A DNA stretch of 64,000 bases from Jannaschia helgolandensis (GTDB lineage Bacteria > Pseudomonadota > Alphaproteobacteria > Rhodobacterales > Rhodobacteraceae), in the NCBI RefSeq assembly GCF_900109285.1, contig NZ_FNZQ01000001.1, positions 62,001-126,000 of the forward strand, in the 5' to 3' direction. Shown here piece after piece: positions 38,008-49,726 of the stretch (positions within the stretch are counted from its first letter, which is position 1; every line of letters begins with the position of its first letter). The notes beneath the pieces were generated by a model. The model was not told the DNA's origin. It was given only the letters and a program-made list of their open reading frames with translations, and searched no databases. The position numbers and the translations under genes were made by a program.

Positions 38008-38155
38008 ATCGCGCCTCATGCTGCGGTGCGGCATGACGATGCGTCAGAAAGTGCGGAAGGTCAATGTCGCGTGACAGACCACCAGACACGGATGAAGGAA
38101 TGTTAGGGGCACGGAAGCACCCCCCTAAGAACAGCGTATAAACCAAAGGAAATCG

Positions 38156-38231
<76 letters not shown>

Positions 38232-38343
38232 AACGGCGCCCATATGGCGGCGGGTCCGGGGTGTGTCAAGCAACCGCAAAGATACTTGGGGGCCCATCGC
38301 AACCATGCGACATTGACTTGCACGACCCATTGGAGACGACCGG

Positions 38344-39627
38344 ATGATCCTGACCCAAACCCTGTGGCACCTGCGCGAACTGACCCGACAGATCTGGATT
38401 CGCGTCGCGCTGCTTTCGGCGCTCGCCATTTTCGCGGCTGCCCTGACGCCGGTGTTGGGGCCGCTGGTACCGGACGCCGTGCGCTTCGGCATCGACGAGA
38501 CGGCGGCGCAGGCCCTTCTGGAAATCCTTACGAACTCGATGCTGGTGGTTGCAACCTTTTCGCTGACCGTGATGGTGACAGCCCATAATTTTGCCGCAAG
38601 TCAGGCCAGCCCCCGTGCTCACCGTCTATTGCGGCAGGACGGCCGGACCCAATCCATTCTGGCGACCTTCATCGGTGCGTTCGTCTTCGCGCTCTTCTCC
38701 AGGATCGTGATCAGTGTGGGCCTGTATGGAGACGGCGGTTTCTCGATCATCTATCTTGTCACGATCTTCGTCATCGGACTGGTGATCGTCGCGCTGATCC
38801 GCTGGGTACAGCAACTCTCGGAACTCGGATCGATGGAAGCGACGACGGCACGCATTGAAGAGGCGGCCCATCATGCAATGAAGACACGTATGGACTCGCC
38901 CTACCTGGGATGCACCCGCCTGCCGGAAGACGCCGAACTGACCGGACAGGAAATTTTTTCGACGAAATCGGGTTACGTGCAACATATCGACGCAAACGCC
39001 CTGTCTGAGGCCGCCGATGCCAGTGGCGGTCGCGTCGATCTGGTTGTGTTGCCCGGCGACTGGGTTGCAAAGGGCGATCTGTTGATGCGCGTGTCGGGCC
39101 TCCCCGTGGTTACCGATGTTCCGACAACCGGGGATGACAGTGCCGAGTATACCGACCTCCGCGAGAATGTCCTTATCGACGATCTGCAATCCTTCGATCA
39201 GGACCCGCTTTTCGGATTCCAGGTCATGTCGGAAATCGCGCAACGTGCCCTCTCTCCCAGCCTGAACGACCCGCGGACAGCAATCGACGTGATTCACCGA
39301 CAGTCCAGGCTGCTTGCCCTGTGGCCGGCCCCGTCGGACCCCGTGCCAGACAACACTAGGTCCCCTCTGCCCGGCGTGCGGACGAGAGAGATTTCAGCGG
39401 AGGCTGCCATCAGCACGGCCCTTGACGCAATTGCGCGCGACGGAGCCAAAATGGTCGAGGTGCAAATGGCACTGCAACGCGTGCTCGCCCGCCTGGCGGA
39501 ACATGGCGATCCCGAAATGGCAAAGGCCGCGCGCACTGCATCGGCGCGCGCGATCAAACTGTCGGACGCGGGCCTGTCTCTGGAACAAGACCGCGTCCGC
39601 GTCCGCGAGATCGCGCCAAAGGCCTAG
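38344..39627 (+). CDS. DUF2254 membrane protein
   Basis: 427 residues. Four hydrophobic segments in the first third (~18-40, 60-85, 105-130, 135-155), then a soluble region. '[21 protein letters not shown]' and '[12 protein letters not shown]' followed by [11 protein letters not shown] match DUF2254. The soluble part includes [20 protein letters not shown], a conserved stretch in this family. Function unknown. Confidence 0.85.
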   Translation: MILTQTLWHLRELTRQIWIRVALLSALAIFAAALTPVLGPLVPDAVRFGIDETAAQALLEILTNSMLVVATFSLTVMVTAHNFAASQASPRAHRLLRQDGRTQSILATFIGAFVFALFSRIVISVGLYGDGGFSIIYLVTIFVIGLVIVALIRWVQQLSELGSMEATTARIEEAAHHAMKTRMDSPYLGCTRLPEDAELTGQEIFSTKSGYVQHIDANALSEAADASGGRVDLVVLPGDWVAKGDLLMRVSGLPVVTDVPTTGDDSAEYTDLRENVLIDDLQSFDQDPLFGFQVMSEIAQRALSPSLNDPRTAIDVIHRQSRLLALWPAPSDPVPDNTRSPLPGVRTREISAEAAISTALDAIARDGAKMVEVQMALQRVLARLAEHGDPEMAKAARTASARAIKLSDAGLSLEQDRVRVREIAPKA

Positions 39628-39630
39628 GCC

Positions 39631-42468
<2,838 letters not shown>

Positions 42469-42690
42469 GGGAACTCCGGTGGGATCAGGCAGAATGGGTC
42501 AGGACATTTATCAAAGGGCCATAAGGGTTCGGTCAGACGAAAGCGGCTCCGGTCAGGTCGGAGCGATCCGGGTTGGGGACGTCGCGGACAGGCAAGGAGA
42601 CTCCGGGGCTGACGGTTCGTCGGTTTTTTGCGGCGGTGACGATCGCTGCGCGATCATCACCTTGCTGCCGGATTGATCGTGTCTGCGCGA
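42469..42690 (-). promoter_or_regulatory. gcvH-gcvP intergenic region with two tandem hairpins
   Basis: Two inverted repeats follow the gcvH stop on the minus strand. One has 10-bp perfect arms at 42670-42679 and 42688-42697 and includes the gcvH stop codon. The other has 11-bp arms at 42635-42645 and 42651-42661 with one G-U. Neither is followed by a strong T-run in the immediate next bases; an AAAAAA run (minus strand) lies at ~42629-42624. They could attenuate or process the gcvT-H-P message. The rest of the gap shows no gene. Confidence 0.5.
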
Positions 42691-43050
42691 TCAATCCCCG
42701 ATGAATTCCTTGTATCCGTCTTCGTCCATCATCCCGTCCATCTCCTCGGGGGTGGTGGTCGTCATGCGGAAGAACCACGCGGCCTCGGCGTCGTCGTTCA
42801 CCAGACCCGGCGTATCGGCCAACGCATCGTTAACTTCGACGATCTCGCCATCCAGCGGCGACAGGATGTCGGACGCGGCCTTGACGGATTCGATCACCAC
42901 GATCTCCTCGCCCTTGCTCACGGTCTGGCCCACTTCGGGCAGGTCGACGAATACGACGTCGCCCAACTGGGTCGCGGCGTGACCGGTGATGCCGACGGTG
43001 ATGACGCCATCGTTGTCTTCAAGCCATTCGTGGTCTTCGGTGTACTTCAT
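42691..43050 (-). CDS. gcvH: Glycine cleavage system H protein
   Basis: 119 residues from ATG 43050 (MKYTEDHEWLE). Lipoyl carrier of the glycine cleavage complex; the lipoylated lysine is in IESVKAASD. The frame is open to 43143 but family members start at MKYT. Lies 16 bp after gcvT, under the same riboswitch. Confidence 0.97.
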   Translation of the reverse strand: MKYTEDHEWLEDNDGVITVGITGHAATQLGDVVFVDLPEVGQTVSKGEEIVVIESVKAASDILSPLDGEIVEVNDALADTPGLVNDDAEAAWFFRMTTTTPEEMDGMMDEDGYKEFIGD

Positions 43051-43066
43051 CTGGAGCCTCGTGATC

Positions 43067-44176
43067 TCAGCGCTTGTAGCGCGGCTGGTGGAAAGGAAGG
43101 TCGGTGACGGTGACCGGCAGGCGTTTGCCCCGCACATCACCATATAAAACGGTGCCCGTCACGGTCCCATCTGGAACATAACCCATCGCTATGGGTGCAC
43201 CGACCGACGGGCCGAATCCGCCTGACGTGACTGTGCCGATGGGGGCGGTGGCCGTATCACTGCCATAGAGCATGACGCCCATCCGCATCGGCGCGCGTCC
43301 CTCGGGCAAAAGGCCGACGCGACGGCGCTTCGGGCCATTGTCCAACTCGGCCAGCACACGATCCGCACCTGGAAAGCCGCCCGCACGGTCGCCGCCGGTG
43401 CGCCGTATTTTCTGGATCGCCCATCCCAGATCGGCTTCGACCGGGCTGATATCGGCGGTCAGGTCCTGTCCATAAAGCGGCATTCCCGCTTCCAGCCGCA
43501 GGCTGTCACGCGCGCCCAGACCGATGGGCATCACGTCGTCGGACGCCAGCAGTGCACGGGCGAAGGCCTCGGCCTGCGCGACCGGGACACTGATTTCGTA
43601 CCCGTCCTCACCCGTATATCCTGATCGGCTGATCCACAGATCCGCGCCGTTCCAATCGAACGAGCGCACATCCATGAACTTCATCGCGGCGACACCGGGG
43701 ACCATCGCCTCCAGCACCGTCTCGGCCAGCGGACCCTGCAATGCCAGAAGCGCGCGACCGTCCAGCATTTCAACCGACAGACCCGGCAGACCAGCGCGCA
43801 AAATCTCCATGTCGGCATGTTTCATCGCGCCGTTCACCACCAGCAGCAGATGATCGCCACGGTTGGCAAACATCAGATCGTCGGCCACGCCCCCGTCCGG
43901 CAGCATCAGCAGGCCATAGCGTTGCCGCCCTTCGGCCAGTCCGACCACGTTGACGGGCAGCAAGCCTTCCAATGCCCGCGCCGCGCCGTCGCCGCGCAGG
44001 ACGACCTGCCCCATGTGCGACACATCGAAAAGGCCCGCCTTATCGCGCACATGCAAATGTTCGGACATCACGCCTGCCGGGTACTGCACCGGCATCGAAT
44101 AGCCCGCGAAAGGCACCATCTTGCCGCCAAGCTCCGCATGCAGATCGGCCAGCGGCAGGGAAATAGGATCGGACAC
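43067..44176 (-). CDS. gcvT: Glycine cleavage system T protein (aminomethyltransferase)
   Basis: 369 residues from GTG 44176 with GGAGG 6 bp upstream; begins SDPISLPLADLHAELGGKM. Transfers the methylene to tetrahydrofolate, releasing ammonia. Motifs LFDVSHMGQVVLRGDGA, SRSGYTGEDGYEIS and GARDSLRLEAGMPLYGQDL are canonical. First gene of the gcvTHP operon, 31 bp after the tandem glycine riboswitch. Confidence 0.95.
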   Translation of the reverse strand: MSDPISLPLADLHAELGGKMVPFAGYSMPVQYPAGVMSEHLHVRDKAGLFDVSHMGQVVLRGDGAARALEGLLPVNVVGLAEGRQRYGLLMLPDGGVADDLMFANRGDHLLLVVNGAMKHADMEILRAGLPGLSVEMLDGRALLALQGPLAETVLEAMVPGVAAMKFMDVRSFDWNGADLWISRSGYTGEDGYEISVPVAQAEAFARALLASDDVMPIGLGARDSLRLEAGMPLYGQDLTADISPVEADLGWAIQKIRRTGGDRAGGFPGADRVLAELDNGPKRRRVGLLPEGRAPMRMGVMLYGSDTATAPIGTVTSGGFGPSVGAPIAMGYVPDGTVTGTVLYGDVRGKRLPVTVTDLPFHQPRYKR

Positions 44177-44207
44177 ATGCACCTCCTCGGGCCTTGGCCC
44201 CGTTTCG

Positions 44208-44363
44208 ATGCCCCCTCTGTCCTTTCGCCTGAGATCGCTATCCCTTCGGCGGACGCGGATGCGCCTCTCTCCAGAGTTGTCGTCGCACACCGGGTCCGTT
44301 TGCCTGAGAGTTTACCGGGGCGGTTGCTCCTTCGGCCCTGTCTTGCGACAGTGTCTCCCGCGG
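44208..44363 (-). promoter_or_regulatory. Tandem glycine riboswitch upstream of gcvT
   Basis: Two aptamers on the minus strand. Aptamer 1 (about 44363-44291) has GGGAGAC, the GCCGAAGGAGCAA core and ACTCTCAGGCAAACGGAC. Aptamer 2 (about 44274-44208) has GGAGAGAG, CCGCCGAAGGGATAGCGA and TCTCAGGCGAAAGGACAGAG. These are the conserved P1-P3 elements of the glycine riboswitch, which commonly turns on gcv genes with cooperative glycine binding. Between it and the GAGGAGG SD lies GGGCC-AA-GGCCC, a possible expression-platform helix. Confidence 0.9.
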
Positions 44364-44370
44364 CGTGCAT

Positions 44371-44386
44371 GTTTCCTATAGGAAAC
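44371..44386. promoter_or_regulatory. Perfect 16-bp palindrome in the gcvT / gamma-glutamylcyclotransferase divergent promoter
   Basis: GTTTCCTATAGGAAAC is its own reverse complement. Its centre TATAGG could be the -10 of the gcv transcript, with a weak TTGCGC 18 bp upstream on the minus strand, placing the start just before aptamer 1. The same centre could serve the plus-strand gene. An operator overlapping the promoter is plausible. Confidence 0.45.
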
Positions 44387-44413
44387 CGGACCGGTAACGC
44401 GCAAGGGGAAAAG

Positions 44414-44932
44414 ATGCATCGCTTCTTCGGCTATGGCAGCCTCGTGAATCGCCGGACGCATAGTTATCCGGGTGGCACCCCCCTGACGATACAGGGCTGG
44501 CGGCGTGCCTGGAGGCATACGACGCTGCATCCGGCCCCCTTCCTGACCGCGGTGCCCGACCCGAACGGCGAGATCGACGGGCTGACGGCAGAGGTGCCGA
44601 TGGGCGATTGGGAGGCGCTGGATGCGCGGGAGGCGGGATATCTGCGCGTGCCCCTGCCGGAAGGGCCGTCGATATATCACATCCCCGAGGGGCATCACCC
44701 TGCCCCTGATCGTGCCCATCCGATCCTGCGCAGCTATCTCGATGTCGTGGTGCAGGGCTATCTGATCGAGTTCGGCGAAGAGGGTGTGGACCGGTTCTTT
44801 GCCACGACCTCCGGCTGGGACGCGCCAATCCGTGACGACCGAACCGACCCGGCCTATCCCCGTGCGCAGAAATTGACGCCTGGCGAAACCGCATTGGTCG
44901 ACCGGCATCTGGCGCGTCTTGTCAGACCCTAG
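44414..44932 (+). CDS. Gamma-glutamylcyclotransferase-like protein
   Basis: 172 residues. The substrate-loop motif FGYGSLVNRRTHSYPG (Y-G-S-L) and the catalytic-type Glu in LDAREAGYLRVPL fit the GGCT/AIG2 fold, which cyclises gamma-glutamyl amines to 5-oxoproline. No signal peptide. Divergent from gcvT; its stop overlaps the convergent ScsB-like gene by four bases. Substrate not known. Confidence 0.82.
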   Translation: MHRFFGYGSLVNRRTHSYPGGTPLTIQGWRRAWRHTTLHPAPFLTAVPDPNGEIDGLTAEVPMGDWEALDAREAGYLRVPLPEGPSIYHIPEGHHPAPDRAHPILRSYLDVVVQGYLIEFGEEGVDRFFATTSGWDAPIRDDRTDPAYPRAQKLTPGETALVDRHLARLVRP

Positions 44933-46935
44933 TTCGCAGCCGCCGCCGAAATCGCATCGAGCACGACGGCATCGGTCAACAGTTCCGGCAGAACGATCCC
45001 GTCCGGCGCACCGGGACCATAGACCGCATTGAACGGAATACCGAAGCGATCGTTGGCCTGAAGGAACGCGGCAATCGTATCCGAAGGGCGCGTCCAGTCG
45101 GCCTGAAGCGCCACGATGTCGGCCAACGCCGACGACACCGGGTCGCGGTCCAGGACAAGGCGTTTGTTCGCCTTGCAGGTCAGACACCAATCCGCCGTTA
45201 CATCGACAAAGACGGTATTGCCCGCGGCGACTTCCTGCGCGATGCGCGCCTCCGAAAAAGGCTCCCACCCGGCATCGACCGAGGCTTCCGCCGGTGTCAC
45301 CGAGGGTAGCAGAAGAACAGTCGCCAGCACCGCGAATACGCCTGCGCCCCCGACCACGACGGCCTGCCGCCGCAGCGCCAGCGCCCCCAGCATCAACAGG
45401 ACCAGAACGCCCACGATTACGGCCGTGCGCGCGCCCGCGCTGGCCGCCAGAACGGTAATCAGCCAGATCGCAGTCAAGAGCAGCAGCCCGCCCAGCACCA
45501 CCTGCACCGTTCGCATCCAGCGGCCCGGACGAGGCAGTCGCTGAATCAGCGTGGGTCGGACCGCGACGGCCAGATACGGCAACGACAGTCCCACGCCCAT
45601 CGCAGCAAAGACGGCGACGATTTCCGTGGGACCGTTGGTCAGCGCATAGGTTATCGCCGTGCCGATGAAGGGCGCGGAACAGGGTGTGGCCATCACGGCG
45701 GCAAACATCCCCGTGGTGAAATCGCCGCCCCACCCGCCGCTTCCCCCGATCTTTGCCATGCCGGTCATCGCGCCCTGCCCGATATTCACCGCGAACAGGC
45801 CCAGCATATTGGCTGCAAACAGCACGACCAACGCGATCATCAGCGCCAGAAACGTCGGGTTCTGGAACTGCATGCCCCAGCCCACTGTAACGCCCGCCGC
45901 GCGCAGTGCGATCACCACGCCCGCAAGGCCCAGGAAGAACACCAACACCCCCGCCGCCGACGCCAGAAAGCCCCCGCGAACACGGCCGACCGATTTGTCC
46001 CGGGCCTGCAGCGCACTGGCCAGTTTGAGCGATAGCACAGGCAGGACACAGGGCATTATGTTCAGGATCAGCCCCCCCAGCAGCGCGATCAGCAAGACTC
46101 CCCAGATCGCCGACCCAACGGCGGGCGGCGTTGGCGCAACCGGCGACAGTGTGGCCGCGATCGTGTCGGCGCGGCGGCCGTCCACCAAAGTCAGGTCGAG
46201 GGTGCCTTCGCCCGGATTCAGAACGGGAAGCGTCGCGAACATGGTTCGCCCGCCATCGGCCAGAACAATCTCGGGCCGGTCGAACGCAGCATAATCGCCC
46301 CGCTCAGGAAAGATATCGGGCGACAGGAACGGCTGCTCGGACCTGGCCAGAACCGTCAACGTCGTGTCGTCCATATGCACGGTTTCCAGCCTCATGCCGG
46401 CCTCGTCGCCCGTGCCCGGCACCCGCGCGATCCAGTCAGACAAAAGTGCTGCGGCCTCGGCGTCGATGCCGCCGCCCGCCGGAATATCCAGGGTCAGGTT
46501 CAGGGTTTCCGGCACACATATCTCGGCGCAGACCAGAATGTTCACCGTCAGGACCAATCGCGCGGGTTCACCGGGCTTGATCAACCGAACGGTCAGGGGA
46601 TAGACGACTTCCTTGGCATAGCCGAAATTCTGAATCCCGAAGGCTTCGAACCGGCTTGGCGCAGGATATGCCAGATCGACCGATGCAACATTCCCGGACC
46701 CGTCCCATGACAGATCGGGAGGTAGCCCGACTTCGCCCGGCGATCGCCAATATGTTTTCCAGCCATCCTCCAGCACCAGTTGCAAACCGGCAGAAATCGT
46801 CTCGCTACCAGGGCCGACCCCATCCTCGACCGTGACCAACCTGGCAGTGACGGTATTGGCCTGCACCGTGTTGGATGTCGCCGCCAGAGAAGGGGCTCCG
46901 AACAACAGGGCGATCAGGATCAGGATACGAAACAT
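44929..46935 (-). CDS. scsB: ScsB/DsbD-like thiol:disulphide transporter
   Basis: 668 residues from ATG 46935 with signal FRILILIALLFGAPSLA. Domain order: N-terminal DsbD-alpha-like periplasmic domain with a Cys pair (LVCAEICVPE), then eight or so transmembrane helices with the paired Cys (IMPCVLPVLSLK and MATPCSAPFIG), then a C-terminal thioredoxin domain (DVTADWCLTCKANKR). It moves electrons from cytoplasmic thioredoxin to periplasmic partners. The large N-terminal domain and the divergent ScsC-like gene favour ScsB over classical DsbD or CcdA. Confidence 0.85.
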   Translation of the reverse strand: MFRILILIALLFGAPSLAATSNTVQANTVTARLVTVEDGVGPGSETISAGLQLVLEDGWKTYWRSPGEVGLPPDLSWDGSGNVASVDLAYPAPSRFEAFGIQNFGYAKEVVYPLTVRLIKPGEPARLVLTVNILVCAEICVPETLNLTLDIPAGGGIDAEAAALLSDWIARVPGTGDEAGMRLETVHMDDTTLTVLARSEQPFLSPDIFPERGDYAAFDRPEIVLADGGRTMFATLPVLNPGEGTLDLTLVDGRRADTIAATLSPVAPTPPAVGSAIWGVLLIALLGGLILNIMPCVLPVLSLKLASALQARDKSVGRVRGGFLASAAGVLVFFLGLAGVVIALRAAGVTVGWGMQFQNPTFLALMIALVVLFAANMLGLFAVNIGQGAMTGMAKIGGSGGWGGDFTTGMFAAVMATPCSAPFIGTAITYALTNGPTEIVAVFAAMGVGLSLPYLAVAVRPTLIQRLPRPGRWMRTVQVVLGGLLLLTAIWLITVLAASAGARTAVIVGVLVLLMLGALALRRQAVVVGGAGVFAVLATVLLLPSVTPAEASVDAGWEPFSEARIAQEVAAGNTVFVDVTADWCLTCKANKRLVLDRDPVSSALADIVALQADWTRPSDTIAAFLQANDRFGIPFNAVYGPGAPDGIVLPELLTDAVVLDAISAAAAN

Positions 46936-47089
46936 GGACAACTCATATGACAGCGATTTGAGGCCCGCCAGACGACCCCGGACAACTGACGCGAACGTGA
47001 CCGACATGCGCGCTTGCACCTGTGCATCGTAACGGTCACCCTGTCACGACCCCGTGATCCCCGACCGTGATCCCAGAAGGACCATCGCC

Positions 47090-47812
47090 ATGCGCATCCT
47101 CATTGCCCTGACCCTGTCCACAACCCTGTCGGTTCTGCCCGCCACAGCGCAGGACTTTTCCGAAGAACAGATCAAGGAGCTGGCCCTGCAGGCCATCCTC
47201 GAAAATCCCCAGATCGTGATGGATGCCGTCGCCATCCTTCAGGAACGCGATGCCGCCAAGGCCGAAGCACAGGCGCAGGCAACGCTGGGCAACAACCGGG
47301 ATACGCTGGAACGCGACCCGAACGCGCCTGTGATTGGCAACCCTGATGGCGACGTCACCGTGGTCGAGTTCTTCGATTATAACTGTCCCTACTGCAAACG
47401 CGCGGCGGACGAGGTGGCCAAAGTGCTGGACACAGACAAAGAGGTGCGGATCGTCTATCGCGAATGGCCGATCCTGGGCGAAGGCTCCGTCTTTGCCGCG
47501 CGCGCCGCACTGGCCGCTCGCGCGCAGGGCAAATACCCCGAAATGCACAAGGCCCTGATGAGCATGCGCGGGCGGGTCAACGAACGCTCGACCCTCCAGG
47601 CCGCTGCAGAGCTTGGTCTCGACATCGACCAGCTGCGCGCCGACATGGAAGATCCCGCAGTGCAGGAGCATATCGACACTACCATGCGGCTTGCCAGTTC
47701 GCTGGGCTTTTCCGGCACACCCAGTTTCGTGATCGGCGAAGCCCGTGCGCCGGGCCTGATAGACGCAGAACAGATGCAGCAGATGATTGACGACGTCCGC
47801 GAAGGCGGATGA
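47090..47812 (+). CDS. scsC: ScsC/Com1-like periplasmic disulphide oxidoreductase/isomerase
   Basis: 240 residues from ATG 47090 (AGAAGGA SD), signal RILIALTLSTTLSVLPATA. An N-terminal helical stalk (FSEEQIKELALQAILENPQI ...) is followed by a DsbA-fold domain with active site FFDYNCPYCKR and cis-Pro loop GFSGTPSFVIG. The stalk is the oligomerisation element in ScsC-type isomerases. Divergent from the ScsB-like gene, 154 bp apart. Confidence 0.87.
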   Translation: MRILIALTLSTTLSVLPATAQDFSEEQIKELALQAILENPQIVMDAVAILQERDAAKAEAQAQATLGNNRDTLERDPNAPVIGNPDGDVTVVEFFDYNCPYCKRAADEVAKVLDTDKEVRIVYREWPILGEGSVFAARAALAARAQGKYPEMHKALMSMRGRVNERSTLQAAAELGLDIDQLRADMEDPAVQEHIDTTMRLASSLGFSGTPSFVIGEARAPGLIDAEQMQQMIDDVREGG

Positions 47813-47817
47813 TCCCG

Positions 47818-48234
47818 TCAGTCGTTCTGGCTGGCCGGGGCAGGCTTGACGGGGACCATCGTGCCAAGCGCTGTCGCCACATGCGCCCCGTCCTCGCCAT
47901 GCACATCCGCCGCGACTGCGATCAGCCGCCGTCCGGGCCGGATCACCCGACCTACGGCGACCAGACGTCCCCGCGCCGGGGCAAGCAGGGAGATGCGGAA
48001 TTCGGACGTGACGACTTCGAACCCCGGTTCCATCACCGTCAGCGCCGCATATCCCGCCGCCGTATCCGCCAGCGCGAAGGTCAGGCCGGCATGGCCCGCG
48101 CCGTGGTGCTGACTGGTGGCCTCGGAGACGGTGGCGGTGATGCGCGCGACACCGTCGCCGACATGCTCCAGCGTCGCGCCCAACGTGCGCATAAGGCCTT
48201 GTCGGGCAAAACTGTCGGTGACACGGTCTTCCAT
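47818..48234 (-). CDS. PaaI-type hotdog thioesterase
   Basis: 138 residues from ATG 48234. HHGAGHAGLTFALADTAAGY is the PaaI active-site helix region (N/H-GG-like loop plus Asp). Likely hydrolyses aromatic or short acyl-CoA esters. Follows a second thioesterase gene by 11 bp on the same strand, so the pair is probably co-transcribed. Confidence 0.82.
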   Translation of the reverse strand: MEDRVTDSFARQGLMRTLGATLEHVGDGVARITATVSEATSQHHGAGHAGLTFALADTAAGYAALTVMEPGFEVVTSEFRISLLAPARGRLVAVGRVIRPGRRLIAVAADVHGEDGAHVATALGTMVPVKPAPASQND

Positions 48235-48245
48235 CGGGCGGCCTC

Positions 48246-48719
48246 TTAACCTTGCATGATCAGGCATGTCGTGGAGCCTGTCGCATAAAGCCTCCCATCC
48301 GCCGCGCCCCTGATCCACCCATCGGCGACACCGGTGGATCGACCGATGTGCTGCACAACGCCTTCGGCCCGTATTTCGGTGCCTAACGGAATCGCCCGCA
48401 CGACGTTCACCTTGTATTCAAGGGTGGTGTAAAAACTGCCTTTCGGCACCTGTGTCATCACGGCACAGGCCATCGCACTGTCCAGAAGCGTACCGTACCA
48501 GCCGCCATGGACCGCCCCCACGGGATTGCAGTGATCGAAGGCCGGCACGCCCGAGAAGACGACCCTGCCGTCGTCAACTTCGACCAGACGATAGTTCAGT
48601 ATGCGACCGATCGGTGGTTCCGGTATCTGTCCGTCGCGGACCGCCTCCATGAAGTCGCGGCCCGACATGGACAGAACCCGATCTCTGGATGCAAGATCTT
48701 CAGGCGTGTTGACGAACAT
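48246..48719 (-). CDS. PaaI-family hotdog thioesterase
   Basis: 157 residues from ATG 48719. HCNPVGAVHGGWYGTLLDSA carries the HGG and Asp of the 4HBT/PaaI family, followed by YTTLEYKVNVVRAIPLGTEI. 52 bp after metF on the same strand. The substrate is not predictable. Confidence 0.85.
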   Translation of the reverse strand: MFVNTPEDLASRDRVLSMSGRDFMEAVRDGQIPEPPIGRILNYRLVEVDDGRVVFSGVPAFDHCNPVGAVHGGWYGTLLDSAMACAVMTQVPKGSFYTTLEYKVNVVRAIPLGTEIRAEGVVQHIGRSTGVADGWIRGAADGRLYATGSTTCLIMQG

Positions 48720-48771
48720 CCGCAGTCTCCGGGTCAGGGCGCTTGCCCGGACCCTAGCCGCGTCTTTCCGG

Positions 48772-49629
48772 TCAGGCCACCCGGCTGAGCGAGGGGCGCG
48801 GGGCGAGGCCAAGCGCTGTGCAGACGTCGCGTGTCAACTCGGGCCGGTTGAGAGTGTAGAAGTGCAGATGATCGCAACCTTCGCAGACCAGCGTGTCCGC
48901 AAGCTCCGCCGCCTGAGCGATGGCCAGCAGATCGGCCCGATCATCGCGTACCGCCACTTCGAAGGCCGCCCGCAGCTCATCGGGGATAATCGCACCGCAG
49001 GCTTCGGCGAACTTTGACGTCTTGGCCCAATCTTCGATCGGCAAAATGCCCGGAATGATCGGTGCCGCAATGCCAGCCGCCGCCGCGCGGTCGCGAAAGC
49101 GCAGAAATGTCTCGGCGTCGAAGAAGAACTGCGTGATCGCCTCGGACGCACCGGCGTCGATCTTGGCACGCAGCCAGTCCAGATCGGCCTGGGCGTTCTT
49201 TGCCTCGGGGTGGACATCCGGATAGCAGCCGACGCGCACGTTGAAACCATCATCGGCCAGCGCGGCGATCAATTCGACCGAATTGGCGAAACCATCGGGG
49301 TGCGGCACAAAGCCGTCCGCGCCCTTGGGCGGATCGCCCCGCAGTGCCACGATGTCCTCGACCCCCGCTTTGCGGAAGCCACGTGCGACCTCCAGCGTCT
49401 CTTCCCGGCTGGCGTCAACGCAGGTCAGATGCCCGGCAACCCGCAGCCCGAACTGCTTACCAAGGGTGCCGACCGCTTCCCGCGTCAATTCACGTGTCGT
49501 GCCGCCCGCGCCATAGGTCACCGATACCCATTCAGGGGCCAGAGGAGCGAGTGTTGAGATGCAATCCCAGAGGCGAAAGCTGCCTTCAAGAGATTTAGGT
49601 GGAAAGAACTCGAACGAGACGGCAGGCAT
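48772..49629 (-). CDS. metF: Methylenetetrahydrofolate reductase
   Basis: 285 residues from ATG 49629 (MPAVSFEFFPP), with AAAGGAA upstream. FAD-dependent reduction of methylene-THF to methyl-THF for methionine synthesis. SFEFFPPKS, VTYGAGGTTRELT, EDIVALRGDPPKG and FFFDAETFLRF are typical. Divergent from metR, its probable regulator. Confidence 0.95.
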   Translation of the reverse strand: MPAVSFEFFPPKSLEGSFRLWDCISTLAPLAPEWVSVTYGAGGTTRELTREAVGTLGKQFGLRVAGHLTCVDASREETLEVARGFRKAGVEDIVALRGDPPKGADGFVPHPDGFANSVELIAALADDGFNVRVGCYPDVHPEAKNAQADLDWLRAKIDAGASEAITQFFFDAETFLRFRDRAAAAGIAAPIIPGILPIEDWAKTSKFAEACGAIIPDELRAAFEVAVRDDRADLLAIAQAAELADTLVCEGCDHLHFYTLNRPELTRDVCTALGLAPRPSLSRVA

Positions 49630-49678
49630 GATGGCGGTTCCTTTAGCAATTGAACCCTTGTGCCCCGATCCGGTTTCG

Positions 49679-49691
49679 TGAGACAGGCTCA
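49679..49691. promoter_or_regulatory. Candidate MetR operator in the metF-metR gap
   Basis: TGAGACAGGCTCA has 4-bp perfect arms with a 5-bp spacer, close to the enterobacterial MetR consensus TGAA-N5-TTCA, and lies in the 97-bp divergent gap. Confidence 0.45.
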
Positions 49692-49726
49692 TAATCTTCA
49701 TCATCAACATGAGCCGGACACGATTC

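Noticed and set aside
44312-45733. Minus-strand frame of 473 codons overlapping the ScsB-like gene in another phase
   Set aside because: Low-complexity Gly/Arg composition; the ScsB-like frame has domain and Cys motifs.
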